64,000 bases of DNA from Hyphomicrobiaceae bacterium (lineage in GTDB: Bacteria; Pseudomonadota; Alphaproteobacteria; Rhizobiales; Methyloligellaceae): contig JACKJS010000001.1 of NCBI GenBank assembly GCA_020637815.1, positions 1,240,001 to 1,304,000 of the forward strand, written 5' to 3'. The translations under genes and the position numbers were made by a program. This document shows positions 25,294 through 34,237 of this stretch, one piece after another (position 1 is the stretch's first letter; each line of letters opens with the position of its first letter). Below the pieces are notes generated by a model. That model saw only the letters and a list, made by a program, of their open reading frames with translations. It was not told the DNA's origin and ran no database searches.

Positions 25294-25953
25294 CTATTTC
25301 AGGGCCACGAAGATCTTGTAATCCTCTAGCCGCGTGCCGGTTCGCACGGGCAAGGAGATCTCCCTCACCATGGAGAAATATCCAACCGTTTGGTCCCCGG
25401 GGACTGTCACTCGAACCGACCCACGGTTGCGCGCAAGTTGTGCCTGGTAGGCATCCTGCGCGGTCACCGACACCGGCAGTGTGAAACTGCCGGGATAGCC
25501 CTTGGGCCCAAGAAGCACGCGGCCGGCATAGCCGTATTTCACGACGACGCGGCCGCCATAGACGTGGCACTCACGGGAGAGCTTGGTGATTTCACCCCGA
25601 TAGACGATGAAGTTCGCATCGCCGTCATGGCCGTTTTGATAAACGGTTTTCAGCTTCTCGTTCGGCCAAGCGACGACCTGTGGACACGTCGGGGATCGGC
25701 CATCGGCATAATTCGCGGCGGGCGCAGCGGCAGGCACGGCCGTGGGAACCTCTGCAGGGGCCATGGCCAAATCGGCGCCCGCTGGCAGCCTGTCGGGCAA
25801 ACGCTCGCTCGAAAACCCGGACGCTCCCAGCCCCTCACCGCCGCCACAACCGGAGACGAACGTCAGCCCCGCACAGAGTGCACAGACCCTGATCGCATCT
25901 CGCAACAACCGCCCGTCTCTGCGCCTCACCACTCGCCGTCCTTCGCTTGACAT
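25294..25953 (-). CDS. Lipoprotein of unknown function, partner of the glycosidase
   Basis: A 219-residue protein from the ATG at 25953. It has a basic N-terminus (RRVVRRRDGR), a short hydrophobic core and a lipobox VSGC near residue 36, then a Pro/Ala-rich linker and a globular C-terminal domain with two cysteines (PTCPQVVAW and RECHVYGG) that may pair. The C-terminal region is beta-rich (SFTLPVSVTAQDAYQ, VGYFSMVREISLPV). I do not recognise a named domain. Its tight coupling to the glycosidase suggests a joint envelope function. Confidence 0.75.
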   Translation of the reverse strand: MSSEGRRVVRRRDGRLLRDAIRVCALCAGLTFVSGCGGGEGLGASGFSSERLPDRLPAGADLAMAPAEVPTAVPAAAPAANYADGRSPTCPQVVAWPNEKLKTVYQNGHDGDANFIVYRGEITKLSRECHVYGGRVVVKYGYAGRVLLGPKGYPGSFTLPVSVTAQDAYQAQLARNRGSVRVTVPGDQTVGYFSMVREISLPVRTGTRLEDYKIFVALK

Positions 25954-26184
25954 GCCCGGCGTCCAAGCCTGATATGCCCGAGCGCGCCGCGACGTGTATT
26001 TTGAACGACCGGGGCGCTTCCGGGCCACCAATGGTGCCGAAACTATCGGCCCGTGTCAGTCCCTACAAGACCAGTGTTGGATTCGTCATTCGGGCACGGA
26101 ATTATTTCTAGGGACCAAACTTGGCACTGTTTTAGGCTGAATTGGGGCCATTATAGTCCGAGGAACCTTATATCTGGAGCGTCG

Positions 26185-27177
26185 ATGACTGGTACTCATC
26201 CAGCAAAGCCACGGAACGACGGCCGTCCGCCTTTGACGATTTATCTCGCATCGCCGCGCGGGTTCTGCGCGGGCGTGGATCGGGCAATTCAGATCGTCGA
26301 GCTGGCGCTTCAGAAATACGGCGCGCCGGTCTATGTGCGCCACGCCATCGTGCATAACCGGTATGTGGTCGATTCGCTGAAGGCGAAAGGCGCGGTCTTC
26401 GTCGAGGAACTGGATGAGATTCCCGAAACGGATGCGCCCATCGTCTTCTCGGCCCATGGCGTTCCGAAATCCGTTCCGGCGGCGGCACGCAACCGGCGCA
26501 TGTTCGTCTTGGACGCGACATGCCCGCTTGTGTCCAAGGTTCACATCGAGGCGGAACGGCTGTTCGAGCGCGGCCAAGAAATTTTGTTGATCGGCCATGC
26601 GGGTCATCCCGAAGTCGTCGGCACGACGGGTCAATTGCCGCAAGGCGCCGTGCATCTGATCGAAACGATCGACGACGCGAACAGCTTCAGCCCCAAGGAT
26701 CCTACGAAGCTCGCGGTCATCACCCAAACCACATTGTCTGTCGACGATACGCGCGACATCCTGGCGATCCTGCAGGATCGCTTCCCAGACATTGTCATTC
26801 CACGTAAGGACGATATTTGTTACGCGACGACCAACCGGCAGGATGCGGTCAAACGGATCGCGCCCCAATGCGAGCGGATGATCGTGGTCGGCTCCCCGAA
26901 CAGCTCGAATTCGCTGCGCCTCGTCGAGGTCGCCGAGCGGGCCGGCTGTCCGCGCGCCATGCTCATGGAACTCAGTAGCGAAATCGATTGGAGCGAGTTC
27001 GAGGGTATTCGCAGCCTCGGCGTCACGGCGGGCGCCTCCGCGCCCGAGGTCCTGGTGGACAGCATGATCGATGCATTCGCCGAGCGCTTCGATGTCACGG
27101 TAGAGACCGTGACAACCGCGCAGGAGAACATCTCCTTCAAGCTCCCGCGTCAATTGCGAGAAGTGTCGGCGGCGTAG
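26185..27177 (+). CDS. ispH: 4-hydroxy-3-methylbut-2-enyl diphosphate reductase
   Basis: A 330-residue iron-sulfur enzyme making IPP and DMAPP, last step of the MEP pathway. The start at 26185 has GGAG 5 bases upstream. The three cluster cysteines are visible: C28 in PRGFCAGVDRAI, one in LDATCPLVSKVH and one in DDICYATTNRQ; NSSNSLRLVEVA and TAGASAPEVLVD are the substrate-binding blocks. The stop is immediately followed by the thrB ATG, so ispH-thrB-rnhA form one operon. Confidence 0.96.
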   Translation: MTGTHPAKPRNDGRPPLTIYLASPRGFCAGVDRAIQIVELALQKYGAPVYVRHAIVHNRYVVDSLKAKGAVFVEELDEIPETDAPIVFSAHGVPKSVPAAARNRRMFVLDATCPLVSKVHIEAERLFERGQEILLIGHAGHPEVVGTTGQLPQGAVHLIETIDDANSFSPKDPTKLAVITQTTLSVDDTRDILAILQDRFPDIVIPRKDDICYATTNRQDAVKRIAPQCERMIVVGSPNSSNSLRLVEVAERAGCPRAMLMELSSEIDWSEFEGIRSLGVTAGASAPEVLVDSMIDAFAERFDVTVETVTTAQENISFKLPRQLREVSAA

Positions 27178-28146
27178 ATGGCTGTTTACACCGACGTTAG
27201 CGACGAGGAGCTGGAAGCCTTCATCGCGAGCTACGACATCGGCGCCCTGACATCGTTCAAGGGCATCGCCGAAGGCGTCGAGAACACCAACTATCTCGTT
27301 CATACCGGGGCGGGACCGTACATTCTCACCCTCTACGAGAAGCGCGTGCGGTCCAACGATCTACCCTACTTCCTTTCGCTGATGGAGCACCTGGCGGCGG
27401 CCGGAATCACCTGCCCCTTGCCGGTCCGCGGCCGTGACGGCAGTGTCTTGCGGGAACTCGCCGGACGCCCCGCCGCCCTGATCAGCTTCTTGGAGGGCGT
27501 TTGGATCCGGCGCCCTGGAATCGCCCATTGCACGGAGCTCGGCACCGCGCTCGCGAAGTTTCATCGCGCGGGCTTCGACTTTCCCATGCGCCGGGACAAC
27601 GATCTTTCGCTTCCCGGTTGGCGCGCGCTGTTCGACGACGTCCGCGACCAAGCCGACACAGTAATCCCCGGCCTGCGCGACGAGATCGCCGGGGAGCTCG
27701 ACTTTCTCGGCAGCCACTGGCGGAATGACTTGCCGGTCAGTGTGATCCACGCCGATCTGTTTCCCGACAATGTATTCTTTCTCGGCGACAAGCTGTCGGG
27801 TCTGATCGACTTCTACTTCGCTTGCAACGACATGCTCGCCTATGACTTGGCGGTTTGTCTGAACGCCTGGTGCTTCGAGCCCGACGCGTCGTTCAACGTC
27901 ACCAAGGCACGCGCGATGTTGCAGGCTTACGGCGATGAGCGGCCTTTGACGGACGCTGAGCTCGACGCGCTTCCCCTCCTCGCGCGCGGCGCGGCGTTGC
28001 GCTTTCTGTTGACCCGTACTTACGACTTCCTCAATACGGATGCCAACGCGCTGGTGAAGACCAAGGACCCGCGTGAGTATTTGCGCAAGCTGCGCTTTCA
28101 CCGCCTGGTGCGCTCCTATCGCGACTACGGTCTCGGGTCCACTTGA
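27178..28146 (+). CDS. thrB: Homoserine kinase (choline-kinase-like ThrB)
   Basis: A 322-residue kinase making O-phosphohomoserine for threonine synthase. This is the aminoglycoside-phosphotransferase-fold ThrB, not the GHMP type: KGIAEGVENTNYLV N-terminal block, catalytic loop VIHADLFPDNVFF (Asp base and metal-binding Asn) and LIDFYFA. It begins directly at the ispH stop and ends 10 bases before rnhA. The next enzyme, ThrC, is at 36118-37539 in a different transcription unit. Confidence 0.95.
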   Translation: MAVYTDVSDEELEAFIASYDIGALTSFKGIAEGVENTNYLVHTGAGPYILTLYEKRVRSNDLPYFLSLMEHLAAAGITCPLPVRGRDGSVLRELAGRPAALISFLEGVWIRRPGIAHCTELGTALAKFHRAGFDFPMRRDNDLSLPGWRALFDDVRDQADTVIPGLRDEIAGELDFLGSHWRNDLPVSVIHADLFPDNVFFLGDKLSGLIDFYFACNDMLAYDLAVCLNAWCFEPDASFNVTKARAMLQAYGDERPLTDAELDALPLLARGAALRFLLTRTYDFLNTDANALVKTKDPREYLRKLRFHRLVRSYRDYGLGST

Positions 28147-28156
28147 GGACGCCGCG

Positions 28157-28609
28157 ATGAGCAGCCGCCCCAAGGTCGTCATTCATACGGACGGTGCGTG
28201 TTCGGGCAATCCCGGGCCGGGAGGCTGGGGCGCGATTTTGGAGTCCGGTCCGCACCGCAAGGAGATCAACGGCGGCGAGGCGCGAACCACCAACAACCGC
28301 ATGGAACTGACCGCGGCCATCGAAGCATTGGAAGCCCTGAAGGGCCCATCGGATGTCGAGCTACATACGGACTCGAACTATCTGCGCGGCGGAATCACCA
28401 GCTGGATCAAGGGCTGGAAGCGAAACGGCTGGCGCACGGCCGACAAGAAACCCGTCAAGAATGCCGAGCTATGGCAGCGGCTCGAGCAAGCCGAAGCCCG
28501 GCATCGTGTGAACTGGCACTGGGTCAAAGGTCATGCGGGCCATGACGAAAACGAGCGGGCCGACGAACTGGCCCGCGAAGGCATGGCCCCGTTCCTCGGC
28601 CGAAGCTGA
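28157..28609 (+). CDS. rnhA: Ribonuclease HI
   Basis: A 150-residue enzyme starting ATG at 28157 behind GAGGA. The four catalytic acids are present in order: Asp in IHTDGACSGNPG, Glu in NNRMELTAAIEAL, Asp in LHTDSNYL and Asp in NERADELARE. It degrades the RNA strand of RNA-DNA hybrids. Linkage to thrB and ispH is typical in Hyphomicrobiales. Confidence 0.95.
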   Translation: MSSRPKVVIHTDGACSGNPGPGGWGAILESGPHRKEINGGEARTTNNRMELTAAIEALEALKGPSDVELHTDSNYLRGGITSWIKGWKRNGWRTADKKPVKNAELWQRLEQAEARHRVNWHWVKGHAGHDENERADELAREGMAPFLGRS

Positions 28610-28615
28610 GTCCTC

Positions 28616-29101
28616 TTACAGCGCCGCGAGGATCGCTTCGGCGGAGGAGACTTCCGCGACACCGGGATTCTCCTCGGTCTGAAGCGTCTTGACCACGCCA
28701 TCCTCGACGACCATTGCGTAACGCTTGGAGCGCGTGCCGAGACCGATACCGCCACCGTCGAAATCCATGCCGATCTTCTTCGTGAATTCCGCGTTGCCAT
28801 CGGACAGGATCGTCACCGCGCCGCCGGCTCCCGTCGCCTTGCCCCAAGCTTCGAGCACGAACGGATCGTTGACGGCAACGCAGACGACGTCATCCACACC
28901 TTTCGCCTTGAACGCGTCAGCTTGGGACACGAATCCAGGAAGATGCTTGAGGTGGCAAGTCGGCGTAAAGGCACCCGGGACAGCGAACAGAACGACCTTC
29001 TTGCCGCCGAACACGTCCTTTGTGCTCAACGTCTCGATTCCGTTGGGCCCAACGACTCGAAAGGTAGCGTCGGGAAGGCTGTCTCCTTGAACGATCGTCA
29101 T
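28616..29101 (-). CDS. Peroxiredoxin, Prx5 type
   Basis: A 161-residue peroxidase starting at 29101 with a GAGGAGA site. The peroxidatic Cys is C49 in PGAFTPTCHLKHLPGF; C74 is the likely second cysteine. The VFGGKKVVLFAVPG strand and FTKKIGMDFDGGGIGLGTRSKRYA region match the Prx5/AhpE-like group that reduces hydroperoxides with glutathione or thioredoxin. It converges on rnhA and is divergent from the small lipoprotein. Confidence 0.94.
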   Translation of the reverse strand: MTIVQGDSLPDATFRVVGPNGIETLSTKDVFGGKKVVLFAVPGAFTPTCHLKHLPGFVSQADAFKAKGVDDVVCVAVNDPFVLEAWGKATGAGGAVTILSDGNAEFTKKIGMDFDGGGIGLGTRSKRYAMVVEDGVVKTLQTEENPGVAEVSSAEAILAAL

Positions 29102-29235
29102 GCTGGTCGTCTCCTCACTGCTTGGTTTTGGCGGCAGGGCACCATACAAGCTCGCCGGGACGCGCGCCAACCAAACGTGGAACGTTGCCAAGGGATGAGC
29201 GTTATATCCCCTAAACAGGGAGTTGACGGGGAACC

Positions 29236-29421
29236 ATGCATTGGAAATGTATCGTCGTAGTCGCGGCGCTCGCCGTGGCGGCCGCGGGGTGCACAACCGG
29301 CCAAAAGCGCGTTAGCGGCGCAGCCGTGGGTGGCGTTTTCGGCGCGGCGATCGCGGGTCCCATCGGGGCTGCTGCCGGTGCCGCGGCGGGGGCCGCGACG
29401 GCTCCGAGCGTGGCACGGTGA
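29236..29421 (+). CDS. Small glycine-zipper lipoprotein
   Basis: A 61-residue protein with GGGGA before the ATG. Residues 1-19 are a lipoprotein signal (LAVAAAGC; lipidated Cys19). The mature chain is a glycine-zipper helix (GAAVGGVFGAAIAGPIGAAAGAAAGAA), the pattern of YMGG/SlyB-like envelope proteins that insert in or stiffen membranes. Its function is unknown. Confidence 0.68.
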   Translation: MHWKCIVVVAALAVAAAGCTTGQKRVSGAAVGGVFGAAIAGPIGAAAGAAAGAATAPSVAR

Positions 29422-29431
29422 ACCGAACCGG

Positions 29432-30277
29432 CTAGGGAACGACTTTCGTCATCTCATGCGCACCCTGGTCGGAGACCAGGGTGAATGTCAGCGGTTTTCC
29501 TTTGACGGCGGCCGCTTCGTCCGGCGACGCGAGGGTAACGGCGAAGCGCTGCTTGCCGTCCTTCAGCAGCCCGACAGCCTTGGGCACCGGAACGAGAATC
29601 TCCGCGCTGGTGACGAAGAGATCGGTGTTCGTGGCATCGTCCGGGAACACCGCTTCGAACTCGAGCCGTGGAGTGGGGCCGTCCAGCTTGGCCGTGATCG
29701 TGTCGATGCGCGGCAGCGCCTCATCGCCAGCGGGCTGTGGAATGCGCGCCTTCGCCTGCCGGATGAGAGCCGCGTCGCCCTTGCCGAGATTGGCCGGAAG
29801 TTTGGCGTTCAGTTCGACGGAGTTCGGAATGCACAGCTCTTTGCACAGGCCATAGTCGAGCGTCAGCGACAGTTGGACAGGCCTGTCCGCTTCCTTCGGC
29901 GTGATTCTAACCGGAAAGACGACCTCGTCGTCATAGCCGATCGCCGTGCCATTGGCGTCGGCGAAGCGGTGAGGAATTGGATAGAGCACTTCGGCATGTT
30001 TCAGGTTCTTGGACCTCGACCAATCGAAGCTCGGAGGCACACCGGAATCGCCGGGGTTGCGCCAGTAGGTTTTCCACCCTGGGTCCATGCGCAGCTGGAC
30101 ACCCGCATAAAGAGCAGGTTTGCCATCTTCGCTGAGCGTTCCGCTGACCAAGCGCACTTTCGAATTGGTTTGATCGACCCATGGCGACTGGCCGAGCTGG
30201 GCCGCCTCGGCGCCGCTCGAAACACAAGTGCAACATAGGATCGCAACCGCCAAAATGGCGCGGCGCTTTCGACTCAT
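29432..30277 (-). CDS. DsbD N-terminal-domain-like periplasmic protein
   Basis: A 281-residue exported protein (281 aa from the ATG at 30277; ATGs at 30292 and 30307 are alternatives, none with a clear ribosome binding site). After the signal peptide it is beta-rich and has the block YGLCKELCIPNSVEL, the paired-Cys loop of DsbD/ScsB alpha-type domains, plus GWKTYWRNPGDSGVPPSFDW near the start. Full DsbD also has eight membrane helices and a thioredoxin domain; these are absent here. It may accept electrons from a separate CcdA-like protein. It faces yqgE across 184 bases. Confidence 0.78.
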   Translation of the reverse strand: MSRKRRAILAVAILCCTCVSSGAEAAQLGQSPWVDQTNSKVRLVSGTLSEDGKPALYAGVQLRMDPGWKTYWRNPGDSGVPPSFDWSRSKNLKHAEVLYPIPHRFADANGTAIGYDDEVVFPVRITPKEADRPVQLSLTLDYGLCKELCIPNSVELNAKLPANLGKGDAALIRQAKARIPQPAGDEALPRIDTITAKLDGPTPRLEFEAVFPDDATNTDLFVTSAEILVPVPKAVGLLKDGKQRFAVTLASPDEAAAVKGKPLTFTLVSDQGAHEMTKVVP

Positions 30278-30364
30278 CGATGCGCGAATCATCCCAAAGT
30301 CCAACATCGTTCGGCAATCTACTCGTTACCCGCGACCCGCGCGAGCCCGAGCAAGTTCCTAAAG

Positions 30365-30391
30365 GGTCACGGTTTTGTGAGTGCCGTGACC
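30365..30391. promoter_or_regulatory. Inverted repeat between the DsbD-like gene and yqgE
   Basis: GGTCACGG (30365-30372) and CCGTGACC (30384-30391): perfect 8-bp arms, 11-base spacer, between two divergent genes. It may be an operator serving both promoters or a leader hairpin. Confidence 0.35.
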
Positions 30392-30461
30392 TGAACGCGC
30401 GGACCTGCCTTATTTGATCGTTCCCTCTTCCCTCAACCGAGAACTGCTGTAGCATGTTGGT

Positions 30462-31067
30462 ATGGACTTGGACCTTCAATTGGATGACGAAGGCTATCTG
30501 GACGGTCAGCTTCTTATTGCGATGCCATCGATGGGAGACCCGCGGTTCTCGCGCTCCGTGATTTATCTCTGCGCACATTCCTCGGAAGGGGCGATGGGCA
30601 TCATCATCAATCAGCGAGCGCCAAACATCAGCTTCGCCGAATTGTTGGAGCAGTTGAAAATCGTACCGTCGGAAGATCGCATTTCCTTGCCGTCCGCTCT
30701 GAACGCCATGGATGTCTATCTCGGCGGTCCCGTGGAAACCGGACGCGGCTTCGTGCTGCACAGCGCCGACTATTTCAAGGCGGACAGCACGCTCCCCATC
30801 AATGACAGCGTGTGCCTGACGGCGACGATCGATATCCTGCGCGACATCGCAAAAGGCAGCGGACCGGCTAAGGCGTTGCTGGCGCTAGGCTATGCCGGTT
30901 GGGCGCCCGGTCAGCTCGAGGACGAGATTCAATCCAACGGCTGGCTCAATTGTCCGGCTGACCCCGAACTGGTGTTCGATGCCGCGATCGACCGGAAGTA
31001 CAACCGCGCGCTCGACAGACTTGGCGTCGACCCCATCCGCCTCGTCAACGATTCAGGTCACGCCTAA
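30462..31067 (+). CDS. YqgE/AlgH family protein (DUF179)
   Basis: A 201-residue cytosolic protein. The family blocks GQLLIAMPSMGDPRFSRSVIYLCAHSSEGAMGIIIN, VYLGGPVETGRGFVLHS and ALLALGYAGWAPGQLEDEI are all present. The family is widespread; AlgH is linked to alginate regulation in Pseudomonas, but a general biochemical function has not been shown. It is 55 bases from the convergent c-di-GMP gene. Confidence 0.94.
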   Translation: MDLDLQLDDEGYLDGQLLIAMPSMGDPRFSRSVIYLCAHSSEGAMGIIINQRAPNISFAELLEQLKIVPSEDRISLPSALNAMDVYLGGPVETGRGFVLHSADYFKADSTLPINDSVCLTATIDILRDIAKGSGPAKALLALGYAGWAPGQLEDEIQSNGWLNCPADPELVFDAAIDRKYNRALDRLGVDPIRLVNDSGHA

Positions 31068-31122
31068 CGGCGCGGACGGTTTTCAAGACATTCTCAAGGG
31101 ACAGCCCGGCTCGACCGGCACG

Positions 31123-34100
31123 CTACGCCTGAGCGGTGGTTGGACCGGGCAAGGCACGGATATCGGTTTGTGTCTGCGGTTCGACCTCGATGTCCGGCGG
31201 CGTTTCGGTGCCGTGCGCTCTTTCGCGTTCTTTGCGTTTGCGATGATTGGCGAGTGCGTTGAGTAGCGCGCCAACATCCCGCGCCGACATCGGCTCGCCG
31301 TAATAAAAGCCCTGACCGAACTCGCAGCCGATAGAGCGCAGATAGCTGGCATCGGATTGGGTCTCGACTCCCTCGGCCACGACTTCCTTGCCGAGCTCAT
31401 GCGCAAGCGCGACCACCGAACGAAGGATTAGTGGCGTCTGATCGTTGTGCGCGCTGTCGTGCACGAGCGATTTGTCCACCTTGATGATATCGAACGGGAA
31501 GCGGTGCAGATAGCTGAGCGAGCTGTAGCCGGTGCCGAAATCGTCGAGCGCCAGACTTGCTCCATACGTCTTGAGCCAGGTGAGAATCTCGACCGCGCGC
31601 TCGGGGTTCTCCATCACCAACGACTCGGTCACTTCGAGCTTCAGCGTTCCGCGGGATACTTGCTCCCGCGCCAGGAGCAGCCTGATCTCTTGCACCATGT
31701 CTTGGCGGAAGAGCTGGCGGCTCGAGACGTTGACGCTGACGAACAGCGGATCGCGATCGCGCGGCAGCACGCGATGCCACGTCGCCGCCTCGTCCAACGC
31801 CTGGCTGAGAACGTAGCTGCCGAGCTCGACGATCAGCCCCGATTCCTCGGCGAGAGGGATGAAGTCCTGCGGCGCCAAACGTCCCCGTGTCGGATGATCC
31901 CAGCGCATAAGCGCTTCGAAGCCCGCGAGCTGGTTCGACGCAAGCCGGGTGATGGGCTGATAGAGGACGGAAATCTGCTGACGCTGAAGCGCCATGCGCA
32001 GCTCGCTCTCGAGTGGCAGGCGATTCTCCTCCTCCGTACGCATGGCCGGATTGAAGATCTCGATACGGTCGGCGCCCTTACGCTTCGCGCGAAGCATCGC
32101 GACCTCGCCATCGTGCACCATTTCCTGCGCAGAGGCTTGCGATCCGTCGTGAACGACAATGCCGATGGACGCGGTGAGGATGATCTCCTTGGCGCTGATC
32201 TTCATTGGCGTGCGCAGCGCGCGCCGCACCCGCTCGGCCAAAGTCGCGACATGATGCGGGTCGCTGTCGGAAATCAGTAGGATCGCGAATTGATCGCCGC
32301 CAAGACGCGCAAGCGTGTCTTGCGGATTGAGGTGACGCGCAAGCCGGCGACCAAGCGTCAGCAGCATCGAGTCGCCGATGACGAGGCCGAAACTCTTGTT
32401 GACGTTCTTGAAGCGATCGATGTCGATGACGAGCACCGTCGGCCGGATCGATTGCCCCTCCGCGGCGCGCGTGATCGCGCCCTGCAGACGATCCATGAAC
32501 AGCTCGCGATTGGGCAAACCCGTCAGGCTGTCATGCACGGCATCGTGCATCAGACGCTCATGCGACCGCTTGATGTTCGTCACATCGCGCAACAGACCGA
32601 CACAACGCAGCAGCCGCACATTCTCGTTATGCGCCGCTTGCGCGTTGAGCTCGTACCAAAGATAGGTTCCGTCGTGGCGGCGCAGGCGAAAATCCGTCTG
32701 GAACGACCCGCCTTTCCTCTCCTGCAGCGACTGCATGAGCAGCTTGAAGCGCTCCCGATCCGAAGCGTGCATATGCTTCAGGAATTCGTCCACCGAGACG
32801 TTCAACGCCCCGGGTTCAAGCCCGAGTTCGGACTCCACCTCGTGCCCGACGGTGATGAGATCGCGCCCAGCATGCCATTGAAACACCTGCGTGCCGGAGC
32901 CATCGACCGCCAGGGACTTCATCTGGACGAGACTTGGCGGACCGAGGCTCATCGCCGATCCGCCCGTGTGGAAAGCGAACTGGGTGACGGTGAAGCCGAG
33001 CAAGACGAGAATAAGAACAAGCCCGGCGATCAGGCTCGATCCGACGACCTCGCCGGACAGCTTTCCGGTGACAATCATCGTGGCCCCGAACAGCCAAACG
33101 ATCAGCAGCATCCAGCTCGGGATCAGCGACATGGCACGGTCCTGACCGCGCAGCGCGAAATAGGCGATCAGGACGGTTCCGACGCCGGCGATGACAATGG
33201 TCGAGGCCCGCGCAAGCCCGGCCGCCGTCTGCGCATCGACAATGGCGACTGCGACGAGCGCGAACTGGGCCGCGATCCACACCCAAAACACGGTCTTGAT
33301 CCACACGTGCCATAGACCGATGCGCAAGAACGTATAGAGGAACAGCGCAAGGCTTGCCACGAGCCCCGCCTCCGCCGCCGCGCGATAGGTCGCCGTACGA
33401 TCCGGGCCAACGGGGAAGAGCTTGTTCCAGAACCCGAAGTCGACGCAGAAATAAATCAGCGCGGCCCAGGCCACGAGCGCGGTCGCCGGAAAGATCGCGC
33501 GATGGTTGGCGGCAAAAATCGCCGTCAAGAAGATCGCGAGAAGGCCGGTGATGCCGAGCAGCACGCCCTTGAACAGCATGCTGTCCTGTTGCTTCGCCTG
33601 GTAGAACTTCGGCGTCCACAACGTGAGTTGCGGAACCTTCGACGAGGCAAGCTCAGCCGCATAGGTCACGGTTTGGCCCGGCTCCAGCGTCACCCGGAAC
33701 ATGTCGGCGCGATCGCTTTGCAAGAGCTCCGGCCGGAAGCCGAGAGACGGTGTCACGGCCGTGATGCGCGGTGCGTCGAGTTCGGGCCGGAACACGCCGG
33801 AATTCGCCAAAGTGTAACGCGGTGCAACGAGCCAGCGCACGATGCGCTCATCCGTCGGATTCGAGAGCGCGAATACCAGCCAGCTCGGATCGGTGCCGGG
33901 AGTCGAAGCCGGTACCGCCATCCGGCCGACATAGCCGTCGGGCCCCGGCGCCGTCTCGATTTGAAGCCGGTCGCCGCGGCCCTCGTAGAGTTCTCCCTTT
34001 GTGGTGACTTCAACCTTGGGAGCGTCTGGGTCGACAGGGATGGCCTCGATCGCGTCCGCAATGCCGGCCAAGGGCGGCAGCAGCAGCCACAGCGCGAGCA

Positions 34101-34218
34101 GCAGCGCATGGGCGCCCGCAAGCGCGCCGGCGCGGCACCACTGCCGGAACGCGGAGCGTCTTGGTGCTGAGCGTCTTGGCGCGGCGCTTCGAGCGCTAGC
34201 CGAGCCGTGTGTCGCCAC
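31123..34218 (-). CDS. 7TMR-like sensor with PAS, degenerate GGDEF and intact EAL domains
   Basis: A 1031-residue protein; GTG start at 34218 with GGAGG 6 bases upstream. Order: signal or first helix near 30-50, periplasmic domain to about 210, seven or eight membrane helices (about 215-415), PAS/PAC about 440-550, GGDEF about 560-730, EAL about 740-990. The cyclase motif reads GGDQF (640-644) and the I-site RxxD is NPQD, so cyclase activity and product inhibition are probably lost. The EAL domain keeps EALMRW (768), the NVSSRQL Asn, EVTES, DDFGTGYSS (892), the KVDKS Lys and AEGVET, so it should hydrolyse c-di-GMP. Confidence 0.9.
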   Translation of the reverse strand: MATHGSASARSAAPRRSAPRRSAFRQWCRAGALAGAHALLLALWLLLPPLAGIADAIEAIPVDPDAPKVEVTTKGELYEGRGDRLQIETAPGPDGYVGRMAVPASTPGTDPSWLVFALSNPTDERIVRWLVAPRYTLANSGVFRPELDAPRITAVTPSLGFRPELLQSDRADMFRVTLEPGQTVTYAAELASSKVPQLTLWTPKFYQAKQQDSMLFKGVLLGITGLLAIFLTAIFAANHRAIFPATALVAWAALIYFCVDFGFWNKLFPVGPDRTATYRAAAEAGLVASLALFLYTFLRIGLWHVWIKTVFWVWIAAQFALVAVAIVDAQTAAGLARASTIVIAGVGTVLIAYFALRGQDRAMSLIPSWMLLIVWLFGATMIVTGKLSGEVVGSSLIAGLVLILVLLGFTVTQFAFHTGGSAMSLGPPSLVQMKSLAVDGSGTQVFQWHAGRDLITVGHEVESELGLEPGALNVSVDEFLKHMHASDRERFKLLMQSLQERKGGSFQTDFRLRRHDGTYLWYELNAQAAHNENVRLLRCVGLLRDVTNIKRSHERLMHDAVHDSLTGLPNRELFMDRLQGAITRAAEGQSIRPTVLVIDIDRFKNVNKSFGLVIGDSMLLTLGRRLARHLNPQDTLARLGGDQFAILLISDSDPHHVATLAERVRRALRTPMKISAKEIILTASIGIVVHDGSQASAQEMVHDGEVAMLRAKRKGADRIEIFNPAMRTEEENRLPLESELRMALQRQQISVLYQPITRLASNQLAGFEALMRWDHPTRGRLAPQDFIPLAEESGLIVELGSYVLSQALDEAATWHRVLPRDRDPLFVSVNVSSRQLFRQDMVQEIRLLLAREQVSRGTLKLEVTESLVMENPERAVEILTWLKTYGASLALDDFGTGYSSLSYLHRFPFDIIKVDKSLVHDSAHNDQTPLILRSVVALAHELGKEVVAEGVETQSDASYLRSIGCEFGQGFYYGEPMSARDVGALLNALANHRKRKERERAHGTETPPDIEVEPQTQTDIRALPGPTTAQA

Positions 34219-34237
34219 AATCACCCTCCGTTCCCCC

